Shown: one piece after another, positions 56,370-64,000 of the stretch
How positions within the stretch are numbered: the first letter of the stretch is position 1
How the letters are laid out: every line of letters starts with the position of its first letter
NCBI GenBank assembly: GCA_023411815.1
Contig: JAEYOJ010000085.1
Location: 1 to 64,000 of the forward strand
Reading direction: 5' to 3'
DNA: 64,000 nucleotides
Source of the DNA: Pseudomonadota bacterium
Lineage (GTDB): Bacteria > Desulfobacterota > Desulfovibrionia > Desulfovibrionales > Desulfovibrionaceae
Made by a program: the position numbers and the translations under genes
The notes under the pieces: model-generated
What the model saw: the letters and a program-made list of their open reading frames with translations, nothing else
Database searches by the model: none
Told to the model about the DNA's origin: nothing

Positions 56370-57287
56370 CTACTCGGCCTGTTTCCCGGGAAGGCTCACG
56401 TTCAGCGACGGCGCTCCGCCCTGCTTGTCCTGGCCCATGTACAGCGTCATGTGCGGGAAGGGTATCTCGATGCCTTCGGCGTCGAAGCGCTTCTTGAGCC
56501 TGCGGTTGTATTCGCGGCCAATGGCCCACTGCCGGATTGGCTTGGTCTTGAGCCGGGCCTTGACGATCACGGCCGAGTCCGCGAACCTGTCCAGACCAAG
56601 GATATCGATGGGCTCCAGGATGTCCGGGCCGAACTTCGCGTCGGCTCGCAGGTCCGCGTCCACCTCGCGCATGACCGCCATGACCTGGTCCACGTCCTCG
56701 CGGTAGGCCACTCCCATGTCCATGAGATAGTACGAAAACTCCTTGGTCATGTTCGTCACGGTGCCGATCTGGCCGTTGCGAACGTAGTGCACGTGTCCGG
56801 ACGCGTCGCGCAGGACCACGGTGCGCAGTGTCACGCGCTCCACCAGTCCGCTCTTGCCGGCGATCTCCACCACGTCGCCCACGCGGATCTGATCCTCCAG
56901 CAGGATGAAGAAGCCGCTTATGACGTCCTGCACGAGCTGCTGGGCGCCGAAGCCCACGGCTAGGCCGACGACGCCGGCCGCGGCCAGCACCGGGCCGATC
57001 TGCACGCCCAACTCGCCCAGAATGCTCACCAGGCCCACGGCCATGATGGCTATGGTCAGGCCCACGCGCACCACCGAGGCCAGCGTGTCGGCCCGCTTCT
57101 TCATCTCGATGTCGTCCTTGTCCGCCAAGAGCGTGAACAGGCGCAGGGCCACGATGCGAGCGGCGCGCAGGGCCACGTACATGATGAAGGCTACGAGCGC
57201 GATGCGCAGGCCGCTCGAAAGCAGCCAGTCGGCCACCGTGGTCAGGTGCGCGCCGAGCACGTCGCCGGTCAATGGTTCCATGGTCAT
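56370..57287 (-). CDS. Small-conductance mechanosensitive channel (MscS family)
   Basis: 305 aa. Three helices end in the pore helix A-G-V-V-G-L-A-V-G-F-G-A-Q-Q-L-V-Q-D, followed by the Sm-like beta domain (I-R-V-G-D-V-V-E-I, G-x-V-E-R-V-T-L-R-T) and a C-terminal alpha/beta domain (I-P-F-P-H-M-T-L). It releases solutes from the cytoplasm upon hypo-osmotic stress. The size is close to E. coli MscS (286 aa). A second, larger MscS gene follows upstream on the same strand, 190 bp away, probably as a separate unit. Confidence 0.92.
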   Translation of the reverse strand: MTMEPLTGDVLGAHLTTVADWLLSSGLRIALVAFIMYVALRAARIVALRLFTLLADKDDIEMKKRADTLASVVRVGLTIAIMAVGLVSILGELGVQIGPVLAAAGVVGLAVGFGAQQLVQDVISGFFILLEDQIRVGDVVEIAGKSGLVERVTLRTVVLRDASGHVHYVRNGQIGTVTNMTKEFSYYLMDMGVAYREDVDQVMAVMREVDADLRADAKFGPDILEPIDILGLDRFADSAVIVKARLKTKPIRQWAIGREYNRRLKKRFDAEGIEIPFPHMTLYMGQDKQGGAPSLNVSLPGKQAE

Positions 57288-57476
57288 GGTCGTCGTTCCC
57301 CCTGAAGCTTGCAGCGGTATCGGAATCGCCTTCGAACCGGTGCCCGGCGCGATGCCGAATCAGCTAATTGATGTATGGAAAAAAGTTCGCTTGCTGTCGC
57401 GGTGAAAGATGGTCCGCGAAACTGGCCCTGAACTAGCCGCCTGGGCGTGCGTCAGTCAAGCGGCGAGGCGGCGGGA

Positions 57477-58862
57477 TCAATGCCGGCGTTTTCCTGGTTT
57501 GTTCCTGTCCTGCAACAGGTTTTCCTCGTCGGAGACGGCCAGTTCTTCCTTTATCTGCTTGTCGATGTGCTCTTCGCGGCTCACGTTGGCCTGGCGCGCT
57601 TCCTCCTGGAGCGGGGGCTTGCCCCCGGGGCCGGCCGCGTGGGGCGCTGTGTTCGGTGCCCGGGTCGGCTCCGGTTGACGCATGAGGATGTCGCGCATGG
57701 GCATGGGCATGACCACGCCTTCCTCGTCCAGGGCGTCCTTGAGGATGCGCTTGGCCTCGCTGCGCACCTTGAGGAAATCGTATTGGCGCTGGTCCACCCA
57801 GCCGTGGAAGCGCACGATGACGTTGTATTCGCCGAGTTCCTCCACGAACATGACCGGCGGCGGATCCTCCATCACGCCCTTCATGGCGGCCAGGGCAGCG
57901 CAGCCCACCTCCTGCACGCGCCTCAGGTTTTCGCCGGTACCCACGCCCACTTCGATGCCGAAGCGTCTGCGCGGGTTGCGCGTGTAGTTGACGATGGTGT
58001 TCTTGAATACCTCGGCGTTGGGGATGCGCACGTGGTTGCCGTCCAGGGTGATCAGGATCAGCTCGCGCGAGGTCAGGCGCAGCACGCCGCCCTCCAGATC
58101 GCCCACGGACACATAGTCGCCGATCCCGAAGGGGCTGCGCAGGCCGAGCAGCATGCCTGACAGGTAGTTCTCGGCCACGTCGCGGAAGGCGAAGCCCAGG
58201 GCCAGACCGAACAGGCCCGCCGCGCCGATGACCGCGCCCACCAGGGCCGTCAGGTCCAGGATCTGCAAGGCGAGGAGCACTCCGGCGACCAGCACGAGCG
58301 TGGCCGTCAGGTTGCGCAGGATGTTGCGCAGGAGCAGGCCAGCGCCCAGGCGTTCCCAGAGCCATCCCCAGTGCAGCAGCAGGCGGGACAGCGCGGCAAA
58401 GGCCAGCAGAACGGCCAGGGCCACGGCCAGGACGGGCAGGGATGCCACCAGGCTGTCCCCCAGCTCGCCCAGGCGGCGCAGGGCCGGGGCCAGCCGCCGT
58501 TCCAGCTCGGCCTGGGCCTGTATGTCGTTGATCACATGGGCCACGCCTTCGAACCTGGCGGCCAGTTCCTCGGCCTTCTGGGCCGCGAGGGCTCGCTCGG
58601 CCGCGCCGGACAGCCGCACGACCCCGTCGGCGACGTCGATCTGGATGCCCCGGAATGCCTCGATGTGCGCAAAGGTTTGGCGGATGCGCGCCTCCAGTTT
58701 GTCATCGGGCACGGATTCCAGGGGAATGATCCTGGCGGGCTCGGCAGGGGCGCGAGGAGCCTGAAGCGTGACCTGCCCCCAGACCACCGGGCTCCATGTC
58801 AGCAGCGCAAGCAGCACGAACGATGCCGCCGCATGGCGCGGCAATTGCCGCGTGCGGTGCAT
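57477..58862 (-). CDS. MscS family channel with N-terminal BON domain
   Basis: 461 aa from ATG 58862, which gives a good signal peptide (R-H then A-A-A-S-F-V-L-L-A-L-L, cut near W-G-Q); the longer upstream frame is rejected. A periplasmic BON domain occupies about 50-115 (I-D-V-A-D-G-V-V-R-L-S-G, A-H-V-I-N-D-I). The MscS core follows, with pore helix G-L-F-G-L-A-L-G-F-A-F-R-D-V-A-E-N-Y and beta domain I-G-D-Y-V-S-V-G-D. The cytoplasmic tail is long and charged. BON domains bind phospholipid or polysaccharide in the envelope, so the channel may be tied to the outer layers. Confidence 0.88.
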   Translation of the reverse strand: MHRTRQLPRHAAASFVLLALLTWSPVVWGQVTLQAPRAPAEPARIIPLESVPDDKLEARIRQTFAHIEAFRGIQIDVADGVVRLSGAAERALAAQKAEELAARFEGVAHVINDIQAQAELERRLAPALRRLGELGDSLVASLPVLAVALAVLLAFAALSRLLLHWGWLWERLGAGLLLRNILRNLTATLVLVAGVLLALQILDLTALVGAVIGAAGLFGLALGFAFRDVAENYLSGMLLGLRSPFGIGDYVSVGDLEGGVLRLTSRELILITLDGNHVRIPNAEVFKNTIVNYTRNPRRRFGIEVGVGTGENLRRVQEVGCAALAAMKGVMEDPPPVMFVEELGEYNVIVRFHGWVDQRQYDFLKVRSEAKRILKDALDEEGVVMPMPMRDILMRQPEPTRAPNTAPHAAGPGGKPPLQEEARQANVSREEHIDKQIKEELAVSDEENLLQDRNKPGKRRH

Positions 58863-59157
58863 GTTCCGGTCGCTGGCCAGCCGTTCGGCGCTAGTCACGC
58901 CGCATTCGCCGTGCGCATCGCGCTTGGACTTCCTCCGTGCCGGGCGCAGGACCTGTGGCGCCCGCCTCATGTTGCTCAATAGTGGCAACTTGGACTCCGT
59001 ATCGTTAGCGCGGTGCCGAAAGTGCCTGGTCAGGATTCCCCGCGGCCAGGCGAAACCGCGGGGCTGGCATCATGGTGAGTCTTCCGGGTTGAACGGGTTA
59101 TGTCAACTCGGATGGCGCGGGGGGGCGGCGGAACAGGGAGTCGAAGCAGGCGGTCGG

Positions 59158-59322
59158 TCAGTTAAGGCTGGGAACGGTGGGCTGGTAGGCCAGGAGCAGG
59201 CGCAGACGGGCGCGGCCCAGGCGCAGGACCGAATGGGACAGCCGCATGGTCACTTCCACCTCCAGGCGGCCCAAGGGGGAGCGGGGGGGGAGAATGGATA
59301 GTTGCGGGTTCTGCCTGCTCAT
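59158..59322 (-). CDS. Hypothetical small protein, 54 aa
   Basis: ATG 59322 has GCAGGAGGC at good distance. The product is basic with alternating hydrophobic residues (V-T-M-R-L-S-H-S-V-L-R-L-G-R-A-R-L-R-L-L-L) and may form a short beta-hairpin or an amphipathic element. No family is recognised. Upstream lies the motif-rich region before the divergent gene at 59705. Confidence 0.5.
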   Translation of the reverse strand: MSRQNPQLSILPPRSPLGRLEVEVTMRLSHSVLRLGRARLRLLLAYQPTVPSLN

Positions 59323-59495
59323 GACGATGCCTCCTGCAATGATGGCTCTATTGCCGGTGCTGGCCAAAGCATACGCCCATTGCCGATGAGGTGGAAGGCC
59401 TTTCTCCCCATCGAGTGGCGGCATGAGATGGCCGGGGATTCCACGGACAACCCGACTGATATCCTCCGCGCTGGTGAACGGTATGCACTTGGCCT

Positions 59496-59615
59496 ATGTT
59501 TCACAAATGTCCAAGGTCCTGAATGGAAAGGAATATTCCGTGAAACGCATGCCATGCCTTGCAGCCGGTCATGAAACATGATGCTTTTCATGTATTCTGG
59601 TACGGCGTGAAACAT
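59496..59615. promoter_or_regulatory. Array of GTGAAACAT-like motifs upstream of the 59-aa gene
   Basis: Four related sites occur in 120 bp: ATGTTTCAC (59496-59504, reverse), GTGAAACGCAT (59540-59550), ATGAAACAT (59571-59579) and GTGAAACAT (59607-59615). CATGAAA and TTTCATG also form an inverted repeat at 59570-59592. Starts are 31-44 bp apart. No gene lies in 59323-59704, so this gap is mainly regulatory. They might be operator sites, but I cannot name the regulator. Confidence 0.45.
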
Positions 59616-59671
59616 ATTTGTGTTGAAATAGTCATCGACCAGAGGTAAGAAAGACCGCACAGGAAATATGT

Positions 59672-59694
59672 CGCACGGTATTTGTGCGTTTTTT
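59672..59694 (+). terminator. Leader hairpin with T-run before the 59-aa gene
   Basis: CGCAC/GTGCG with a 7-nt loop is followed by six T and then by the GGGGGT ribosome site. In this position it could terminate or attenuate transcription in the leader, or simply end a short upstream RNA. Confidence 0.45.
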
Positions 59695-59704
59695 GGGGGT
59701 AACC

Positions 59705-59884
59705 ATGAACCGCCACGCGGGAATGCAGCACAACGGACTCATCGATGCTAATCGCATCCTGAACGCCCGTGAGAAGACGTTCTTCAACCGCATCTTCAAG
59801 AAGGAAGTCTTCGCCCTGAAGTCTGGCCCCATGGGTTCTGCGCGGAAAGTCCAGGCCGCACCAAAGTTCTTGAGGAAATTCTAG
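59705..59884 (+). CDS. Hypothetical small protein, 59 aa
   Basis: GGGGGT lies 4 nt before ATG 59705. The product is basic and hydrophilic, with a helical centre (D-A-N-R-I-L-N-A-R-E-K-T-F-F-N-R-I-F-K-K) and a Lys/Pro-rich end. It resembles no family I know; the charge pattern could fit nucleic-acid or ribosome binding. Upstream lie the motif array and a leader hairpin; directly behind the stop codon begins copy 3 of the 115-bp element. Base composition is lower in GC than the neighbours. Confidence 0.6.
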   Translation: MNRHAGMQHNGLIDANRILNAREKTFFNRIFKKEVFALKSGPMGSARKVQAAPKFLRKF

Positions 59885-60000
59885 AACATTTGCTCTTGAG
59901 AATGCTCTGCATGCCGTGCGTCGGCATGGCTTGCCGCAGCTTCGGCGTAGGCGAGATTCACTTGCGCCGTAAACGCTTGAGCGGCGTCTTCAAAGCTATC
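59884..60000 (-). repeat. 115-bp dispersed structured element, copy 3
   Basis: The reverse complement aligns with copies 1 and 2. It starts at the last base of the stop codon of the gene 59705-59884, the same relative arrangement as copy 1 with its gene. A perfect 7-bp inverted repeat, CATGCCG/CGGCATG, occurs in the core. One base is missing compared with copy 2 (GAAGCTGCGGC versus GAAGCTAGCGGC). The rest of the 320-bp gap to 60206 shows no gene. Confidence 0.75.
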
Positions 60001-60205
60001 TTCTCTAAATCCTGGCGCCGAGCCCCGACGGGCTCCGCCTCCCGGTCGGTTCTCGCCGGAATATCGTCTTGCAGCCGTACGCTCGGGATGGTTCGTGAGA
60101 TGAAGTCGCGCGGACCATGGGCCGTCGCACGTCCGGCGGATGCCGTTTCGGCTATCCAGCCAGGGGCCGGCCCGTCCGGATGGAATCGGACCGTGACATC
60201 GAGGC

Positions 60206-60853
60206 CTACCCTCCCTTGCCGATCTTCTCCAAGAGATAACGCTCCAGTTCTCGGCGGTCCTTGCGCAGCCTGACGAGCTCCTGTTCGAGCACGCCCAGCT
60301 TGTCACGCAGGTCCTGGGTCTCCTCGCGTCGCGGCTCCGCCGGGATGGCCGCCTTGCGCTGGCGCATGAGCGCAAGCAGGATCTTCTTGATCTTGCGGTT
60401 CTCGTCCTCCAGGGCCTGGCGGCGTGCGCGCTCCTCGACCAACTCGCGTCGCACCTGACCGAAGTCGTCGCGCAGGGAGGTAATGGCCCGTTTCTGATCG
60501 ACCACATGGCGCAGGAACTCGGCCAGTCTGCTGCGGAGGTCCTCCCCCTGAAGGCTTGGGCGGCGGTCGGCAGGGGCGGGACTGTCTGCCCTGTCTCTCA
60601 TTGCGTTCACCTCGATGCACTGGAACTCGGCGCGCAGTGCCTCGCGCACCTGGCTGGCGGTATGGCCCTCGGCGAACAAGTGGCCGATACGGACCAGGAC
60701 CGTGCCGGCCTGCGGCGCGTAGAGCACGGCCCGTCCCTCGCGCCTGTGCGGCAGGGCGTCCATGAAAAGCCTGGCATAGCGCCGCGCGGAGGTCTCGGGT
60801 ATGTCGCTTCGCCGGGCCAACTCAGCCAGGGGAAGCCAGTTCTCCTCGGCCAT
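60206..60853 (-). CDS. MerR-like HTH protein with long coiled coil
   Basis: 215 aa from ATG 60853 (GGGGAGAACA upstream). The N-terminus resembles a MerR-type winged helix (L-A-R-R-S-D-I-P-E-T-S-A-R-R-Y, then V-L-Y-A-P-Q-A-G-T-V-L-V-R-I-G-H-L-F-A-E-G-H-T). From about residue 100 to the end it is a charged coiled coil (L-V-E-E-R-A-R-R-Q-A-L-E-D-E-N-R-K-I-K-K). It could be a DNA-binding regulator or a nucleoid/segregation-type protein. It lies 81 bp behind the hybrid kinase gene on the same strand. Confidence 0.72.
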   Translation of the reverse strand: MAEENWLPLAELARRSDIPETSARRYARLFMDALPHRREGRAVLYAPQAGTVLVRIGHLFAEGHTASQVREALRAEFQCIEVNAMRDRADSPAPADRRPSLQGEDLRSRLAEFLRHVVDQKRAITSLRDDFGQVRRELVEERARRQALEDENRKIKKILLALMRQRKAAIPAEPRREETQDLRDKLGVLEQELVRLRKDRRELERYLLEKIGKGG

Positions 60854-60934
60854 TGTTCTCCCCATGAGATCGTGAATACTGTCGGGAAACCGCTTGAAGC
60901 GGTGGAAAGGTCCTAGCAGGAATCGGGCCGCAGT

Positions 60935-63412
60935 TCAAACCGTCGGGTCGGTCGGAAGGCGGTTCTGTTTCTTCCGGCTCGTTCCCCCGGCAGGGCGAGT
61001 TCGATCCAGGCTGCTCAAGGCCGCCTCCAGCGCCGCGGGATCGAAGGGCTTGGGCAGGTAGCCGTCCATGCCGGCCTCCAGCAGCCTTTCGCGGTCCCCG
61101 GCCAGGGCTTGCGCGGTCAGGGCCACGATGGGCACCCGCGGGTCCACGCCCGGTGGAGGCTCGTTACGGATGATGCGCGTGGCCTCCAGGCCGTCCATGC
61201 CCGGCATGCGCACGTCCATGAGCACCACGTCGAAACGCTCGCGGGACAGGGCCTCCACCGCCTGCCTGCCGTCGACCACGGCAAGCACATGGTGGCCCAT
61301 GTTGCGCAGCAGTTCCTCGGCGACCAGTCTGTTGATGTCGTTGTCCTCGGCCACTAGGATGCGCAGGGGGAGTGCGGCTCTCGGGGCGCGCTCTTCGCGC
61401 GCGCATTCCCGCTTGTCCGTGTCCAGCCTGAATTCGGCCTCGAAGGAAAAACGGCTGCCCTTGCCGAGCGTGCTCTGCACGTCAAGCCTGCCGCCCAGCA
61501 GCTCCACCAGCTTCCTGGAGATGGACAGCCCCAGGCCGGTGCCGGCGAAACGCGCGTCATCCAATTGCCCGAAGGGCTCGAAGATGGATTGCAGCTTGTT
61601 CGCGGGGATGCCTATGCCGGAGTCGCTGACCGTGAAGCGCAGCCGCGTTCGTTCCGCGTCCTTGGGCAAGGATTCCGCCGCCTCCACATTCAGGGACACA
61701 TCGCCGGCCTGCGTGAACTTGATCGCGTTGCCGATGAGGTTGACGAGCACTTGGCGCAGGTGCGCCGCGTCGCCCACAAGAGCCTCGGGCGCGGCCGGGT
61801 CGATAAGCCGGAGCAGGCGCAGCCCCTTGTCCTCGGCGGTCTGGGCCAGCAGATCCAGGGTGGGGCGCAGCAGGTCGCGCAGCCGGAAAGGCTGCTCCTT
61901 GTGCTCGACCTTGCCGGCCTCGATTCTGGAGAAGTCGAGGATATCGCCGATGATGTCCAGCAAGGCCCTTGCCGACTGCCGCGCGAGCCGCAGGTTTCGG
62001 GCCATCTCGGTCGGCGGATTTTGGCGCAGGGCGACCTCGATCATGCCCAGGATGCCGTTCATGGGCGTGCGTATTTCGTGGCTCATGGTGGCCAGGAAAT
62101 CGCTCTTGGCCCTGTTGGCGGCCTCGGCGGCGGTCTTGGCGGACCGGAGTTCCTGTTCCATGCGCACCCGCTCGGTCATGTCCTCGACAAAACCCTCCAC
62201 GAAGAGGGGCTGGCCATGCTTGTCCCGCACTACCCGCATGTTCATGCGCAAGGTCAGAATGCGTCCGCTTTTGTGCCTGACTTGGATTTCGGTGGCGACA
62301 TTCCGCCTTCGCTCCTCAAGCAGCATACGCATTAGAGCGCCCCGTTGCTCGGGCCGGACATAAAGCTGTCGGCCTAAATCCGTCAGCTCATGTACAAGTT
62401 CCTCGGTTGAGGCGTAGCCGAGAAGCTCGGCATTGGCGGGATTGGCTTCCAGGAGACGGCCCTCGAGCGTGGAGCGGAAGATGCCGAGTGTGGAGTTCTC
62501 GAAAATGCTGCGGTATTTTTCTTCGGAGACGCGCAGGGCGTCCTCCATGCGCTTGCGCTCGGTAACGTCGAAGGCCATGCCGCCGATGAGCCTGCGACCG
62601 CCGGTGGCATGGATGGGAAAGATGTAACGAACCCAGCACCGGATGGTTCCATCCGTGAGCGGATAGTCCGCCTCCTCCCGCAAGGGTTGCCCCGCGTCCA
62701 TGGCCCTGCGTGCATGTTCCATATATGAAGCTAGCTGCTGCCCAGGCGGAAATACGTCCCACGGATATTTTCCCAGATAGTCTTCCATCAGTCCGCCCAA
62801 CTGCTCGATGCCGGGCCTGTTGACATACAGGTAGCGGTGTTGCTCGTCCGTGATCCAGGCCGGCGCCGGGATGGTGTCCATGAAGGCGTGGAAACGCTGC
62901 TCGCTGTCGCGCAAGGCCTCCTCCATGCGCTGGCGTTCGCTGATGTCGCGCACGGAGGCCACGATCACGGTTTCGCCGTCCAACTGGATGGCGCGGACGG
63001 TGATTTCCACGGGGAATATCGTACCGTCTTTCTTGCGATGAAAACGCATGGGGATGCGGCCCTGGATGCATCGGGTCGCTTCGGCGGTCTGCTCCGGTTC
63101 GGCCGAGACATCCACGTTGCGCATTCGGAGAAACTCTTCCGGGCTGTAGCCGTATTGGGCCACGGCCGCATCGTTGACCGCGAGGATGCGGCCGTCCCGT
63201 TGCCGCACGGCGAACAGGCAATCCGGGGCGGCCCGGAAGATGTCGCCGTATATGTCCTCGCCGTTACGCCGCGAACACAAGGCATTGCTGAAAATATGGG
63301 CGTGCATTGCCGGACGCTTGCGACGAAACGCAGCCTGTCTGGCTTTGCGGTGCAGGATCATGAGGGCTTTTCTTTCCCGCCGGGGCGATTTCACTTTGTC
63401 TGTTCCGCTCAT
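60935..63412 (-). CDS. Hybrid sensor histidine kinase with three PAS domains and a receiver
   Basis: About 825 aa if it starts at ATG 63412; the ribosome site is weak and the AT-rich sequence above it looks non-coding, so the exact start is uncertain. Three PAS domains lie at about 55-165, 170-285 and 298-415. HisKA follows (S-H-E-I-R-T-P-M-N-G, His445), then a complete ATPase domain (N-L-I-G-N-A-I-K-F-T, D-S-G-I-G-I-P, G-T-G-L-G-L-S-I). The C-terminal receiver (about 695-815) has A-E-D-N-D-I-N and D-V-V-L-M-D-V-R-M-P-G. No membrane segment is evident, so it should sense a cytoplasmic signal. No Hpt partner is adjacent. Confidence 0.9.
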   Translation of the reverse strand: MSGTDKVKSPRRERKALMILHRKARQAAFRRKRPAMHAHIFSNALCSRRNGEDIYGDIFRAAPDCLFAVRQRDGRILAVNDAAVAQYGYSPEEFLRMRNVDVSAEPEQTAEATRCIQGRIPMRFHRKKDGTIFPVEITVRAIQLDGETVIVASVRDISERQRMEEALRDSEQRFHAFMDTIPAPAWITDEQHRYLYVNRPGIEQLGGLMEDYLGKYPWDVFPPGQQLASYMEHARRAMDAGQPLREEADYPLTDGTIRCWVRYIFPIHATGGRRLIGGMAFDVTERKRMEDALRVSEEKYRSIFENSTLGIFRSTLEGRLLEANPANAELLGYASTEELVHELTDLGRQLYVRPEQRGALMRMLLEERRRNVATEIQVRHKSGRILTLRMNMRVVRDKHGQPLFVEGFVEDMTERVRMEQELRSAKTAAEAANRAKSDFLATMSHEIRTPMNGILGMIEVALRQNPPTEMARNLRLARQSARALLDIIGDILDFSRIEAGKVEHKEQPFRLRDLLRPTLDLLAQTAEDKGLRLLRLIDPAAPEALVGDAAHLRQVLVNLIGNAIKFTQAGDVSLNVEAAESLPKDAERTRLRFTVSDSGIGIPANKLQSIFEPFGQLDDARFAGTGLGLSISRKLVELLGGRLDVQSTLGKGSRFSFEAEFRLDTDKRECAREERAPRAALPLRILVAEDNDINRLVAEELLRNMGHHVLAVVDGRQAVEALSRERFDVVLMDVRMPGMDGLEATRIIRNEPPPGVDPRVPIVALTAQALAGDRERLLEAGMDGYLPKPFDPAALEAALSSLDRTRPAGGTSRKKQNRLPTDPTV

Positions 63413-63452
63413 GACGGATGACCATCCGAGCCTTGGCTTTAATGCGTTGTGC

Positions 63453-63467
63453 TTCGATATAATCGAA
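63453..63467. promoter_or_regulatory. AT-rich palindrome upstream of the hybrid kinase
   Basis: TTCGAT-ATA-ATCGAA is a perfect inverted repeat about 40 bp upstream of the chosen start, within an AT-rich promoter-like stretch (TATTAT at about 63479-63484 on the minus strand). It could be an operator. The gap 63413-63718 has no other recognised feature. Confidence 0.35.
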
Positions 63468-63718
63468 AGTTTGGGAAAATAATAGGGCATCCTTTGGTGT
63501 TGTGCGTAAAAATGATGGGTTGATTCGTCGATCAAAACAGCTTGAATGGAAGATCGGCAGTGATGATATGGACGCTGACGCGTGCATAGGCCTAGCTGTG
63601 CAGAGATCCAGCCTGATGGAGATATGCCGAACAGGCCTTGCTGGAAGAGGGATCAACGTGAGGGATAAGCGTTGTGGAGGAGTGCGTGAGAGGAAGGATG
63701 CGCAGAGAGGCAAGACGC

Positions 63719-63952
63719 ATGCCTGCCAAGGCTGATCGATTTGCCGTCGCGGAGGCTTCCGTGGCAATTCCGGCTCCGCCGCGGCCGTTGAAGCTGTCCT
63801 GCGTTCCGGACGGAGGGCTGGAACGGGCAAGGGCACCGGCGTCCCGTGGGCTGCCGGCCGAGGGCTACGCCCGCCTGGCCGACATTTGGACGGGCTATTG
63901 CCGCCGGGACTCCGACAGACAGGCGCAACATGTGCCGGCCAGCAGCACCTGA
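63719..63952 (+). CDS. Hypothetical protein, 77 aa (uncertain)
   Basis: GAGAGGC lies 5-6 nt before ATG 63719. The product is Ala/Pro/Arg rich, with a helical end (E-G-Y-A-R-L-A-D-I-W-T-G-Y-C-R-R-D-S-D-R). No family is recognised. A competing minus-strand frame entering from the window edge and ending at 63895 overlaps its last 58 bp, so only one of the two is likely to be real. Confidence 0.35.
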   Translation: MPAKADRFAVAEASVAIPAPPRPLKLSCVPDGGLERARAPASRGLPAEGYARLADIWTGYCRRDSDRQAQHVPASST

Positions 63953-64000
63953 GCGGCCTCCACTTGGCCCAGGGACAAATCCTGACCAGTTTCCAGGCGC

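Noticed and set aside
59881..60507. 208-codon minus-strand frame over copy 3 and the MerR-like gene
   Set aside because: It is out of frame with the MerR-like protein, Arg/Ser-rich, and reads through the repeat element.
1..64000. tRNA, rRNA, transposase and integrase genes
   Set aside because: I scanned for conserved cores and found none that I could support.

Overview
The window looks like chromosomal DNA of a GC-rich member of the Desulfovibrionales (sulfate-reducing Desulfobacterota). The base composition, the strong AGGAGG-type ribosome sites, the NADH-module-less complex I operon, the ComB-type phosphatase, the many PAS/GGDEF/histidine kinase proteins and the TauE/SafE transporter all fit. 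A Desulfocurvibacter/Desulfovibrio africanus-like genome is my best guess, by inference only. I see no rRNA, tRNA, CRISPR array, insertion sequence or prophage.

Layout. 1-3.8 kb: a metal-ATPase cassette (HMA2-like membrane protein, small DUF6110-like protein, P1B-type ATPase with an unusual S-C membrane motif). 4-9.3 kb: a two-pore-helix K+ channel with RCK domains, a CBS-ACT protein, an HsdR_N-like protein and a TauE/SafE exporter with a membrane neighbour. 9.5-22.2 kb: a four-cluster ferredoxin subunit and a large minus-strand operon nuoABCDHIJK, MrpD-like, small membrane protein, MrpD-like, nuoM, nuoN. It has no nuoE, nuoF or nuoG and carries four antiporter-type subunits. 22.4-24.5 kb: a divergent cytoplasmic molybdopterin oxidoreductase. 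25-30 kb: a secreted RCC1/PKD protein with a C-terminal sorting-like tail, small proteins, ComB, a DUF3108 protein and TatD. 30.5-36 kb: two glycosyltransferases, two Hsp20 chaperones, Trm112-like, PHP and U32 proteins. 36-44 kb: signalling genes (histidine kinase, CheX, three multidomain response-regulator proteins). 44-52 kb: an envelope polysaccharide export operon (small His-rich protein, SLBB exporter, Wzz-like protein, YjbH-like protein, lipoprotein, 2-hydroxyacid dehydrogenase). 52-64 kb: CheY-like protein, a bifunctional OlsF-like acyltransferase, FKBP, two MscS channels, small ORFs, a MerR-like coiled-coil protein and a hybrid histidine kinase.

Two families of dispersed intergenic repeats run through the window and are not explained by genes. 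One is a ~60-bp twin-hairpin element (full copies near 5.86, 29.3, 35.9 and 45.8 kb, degenerate ones near 1.0, 3.8, 36.1 and 56.3 kb), mostly between convergent genes. The other is a ~115-bp element in three copies (6.75, 24.6 and 59.9 kb), two of which abut the stop codon of the adjacent gene in the same relative orientation.

Gene starts were chosen from Shine-Dalgarno placement, signal peptides and overlaps; several differ from the longest possible reading frame.
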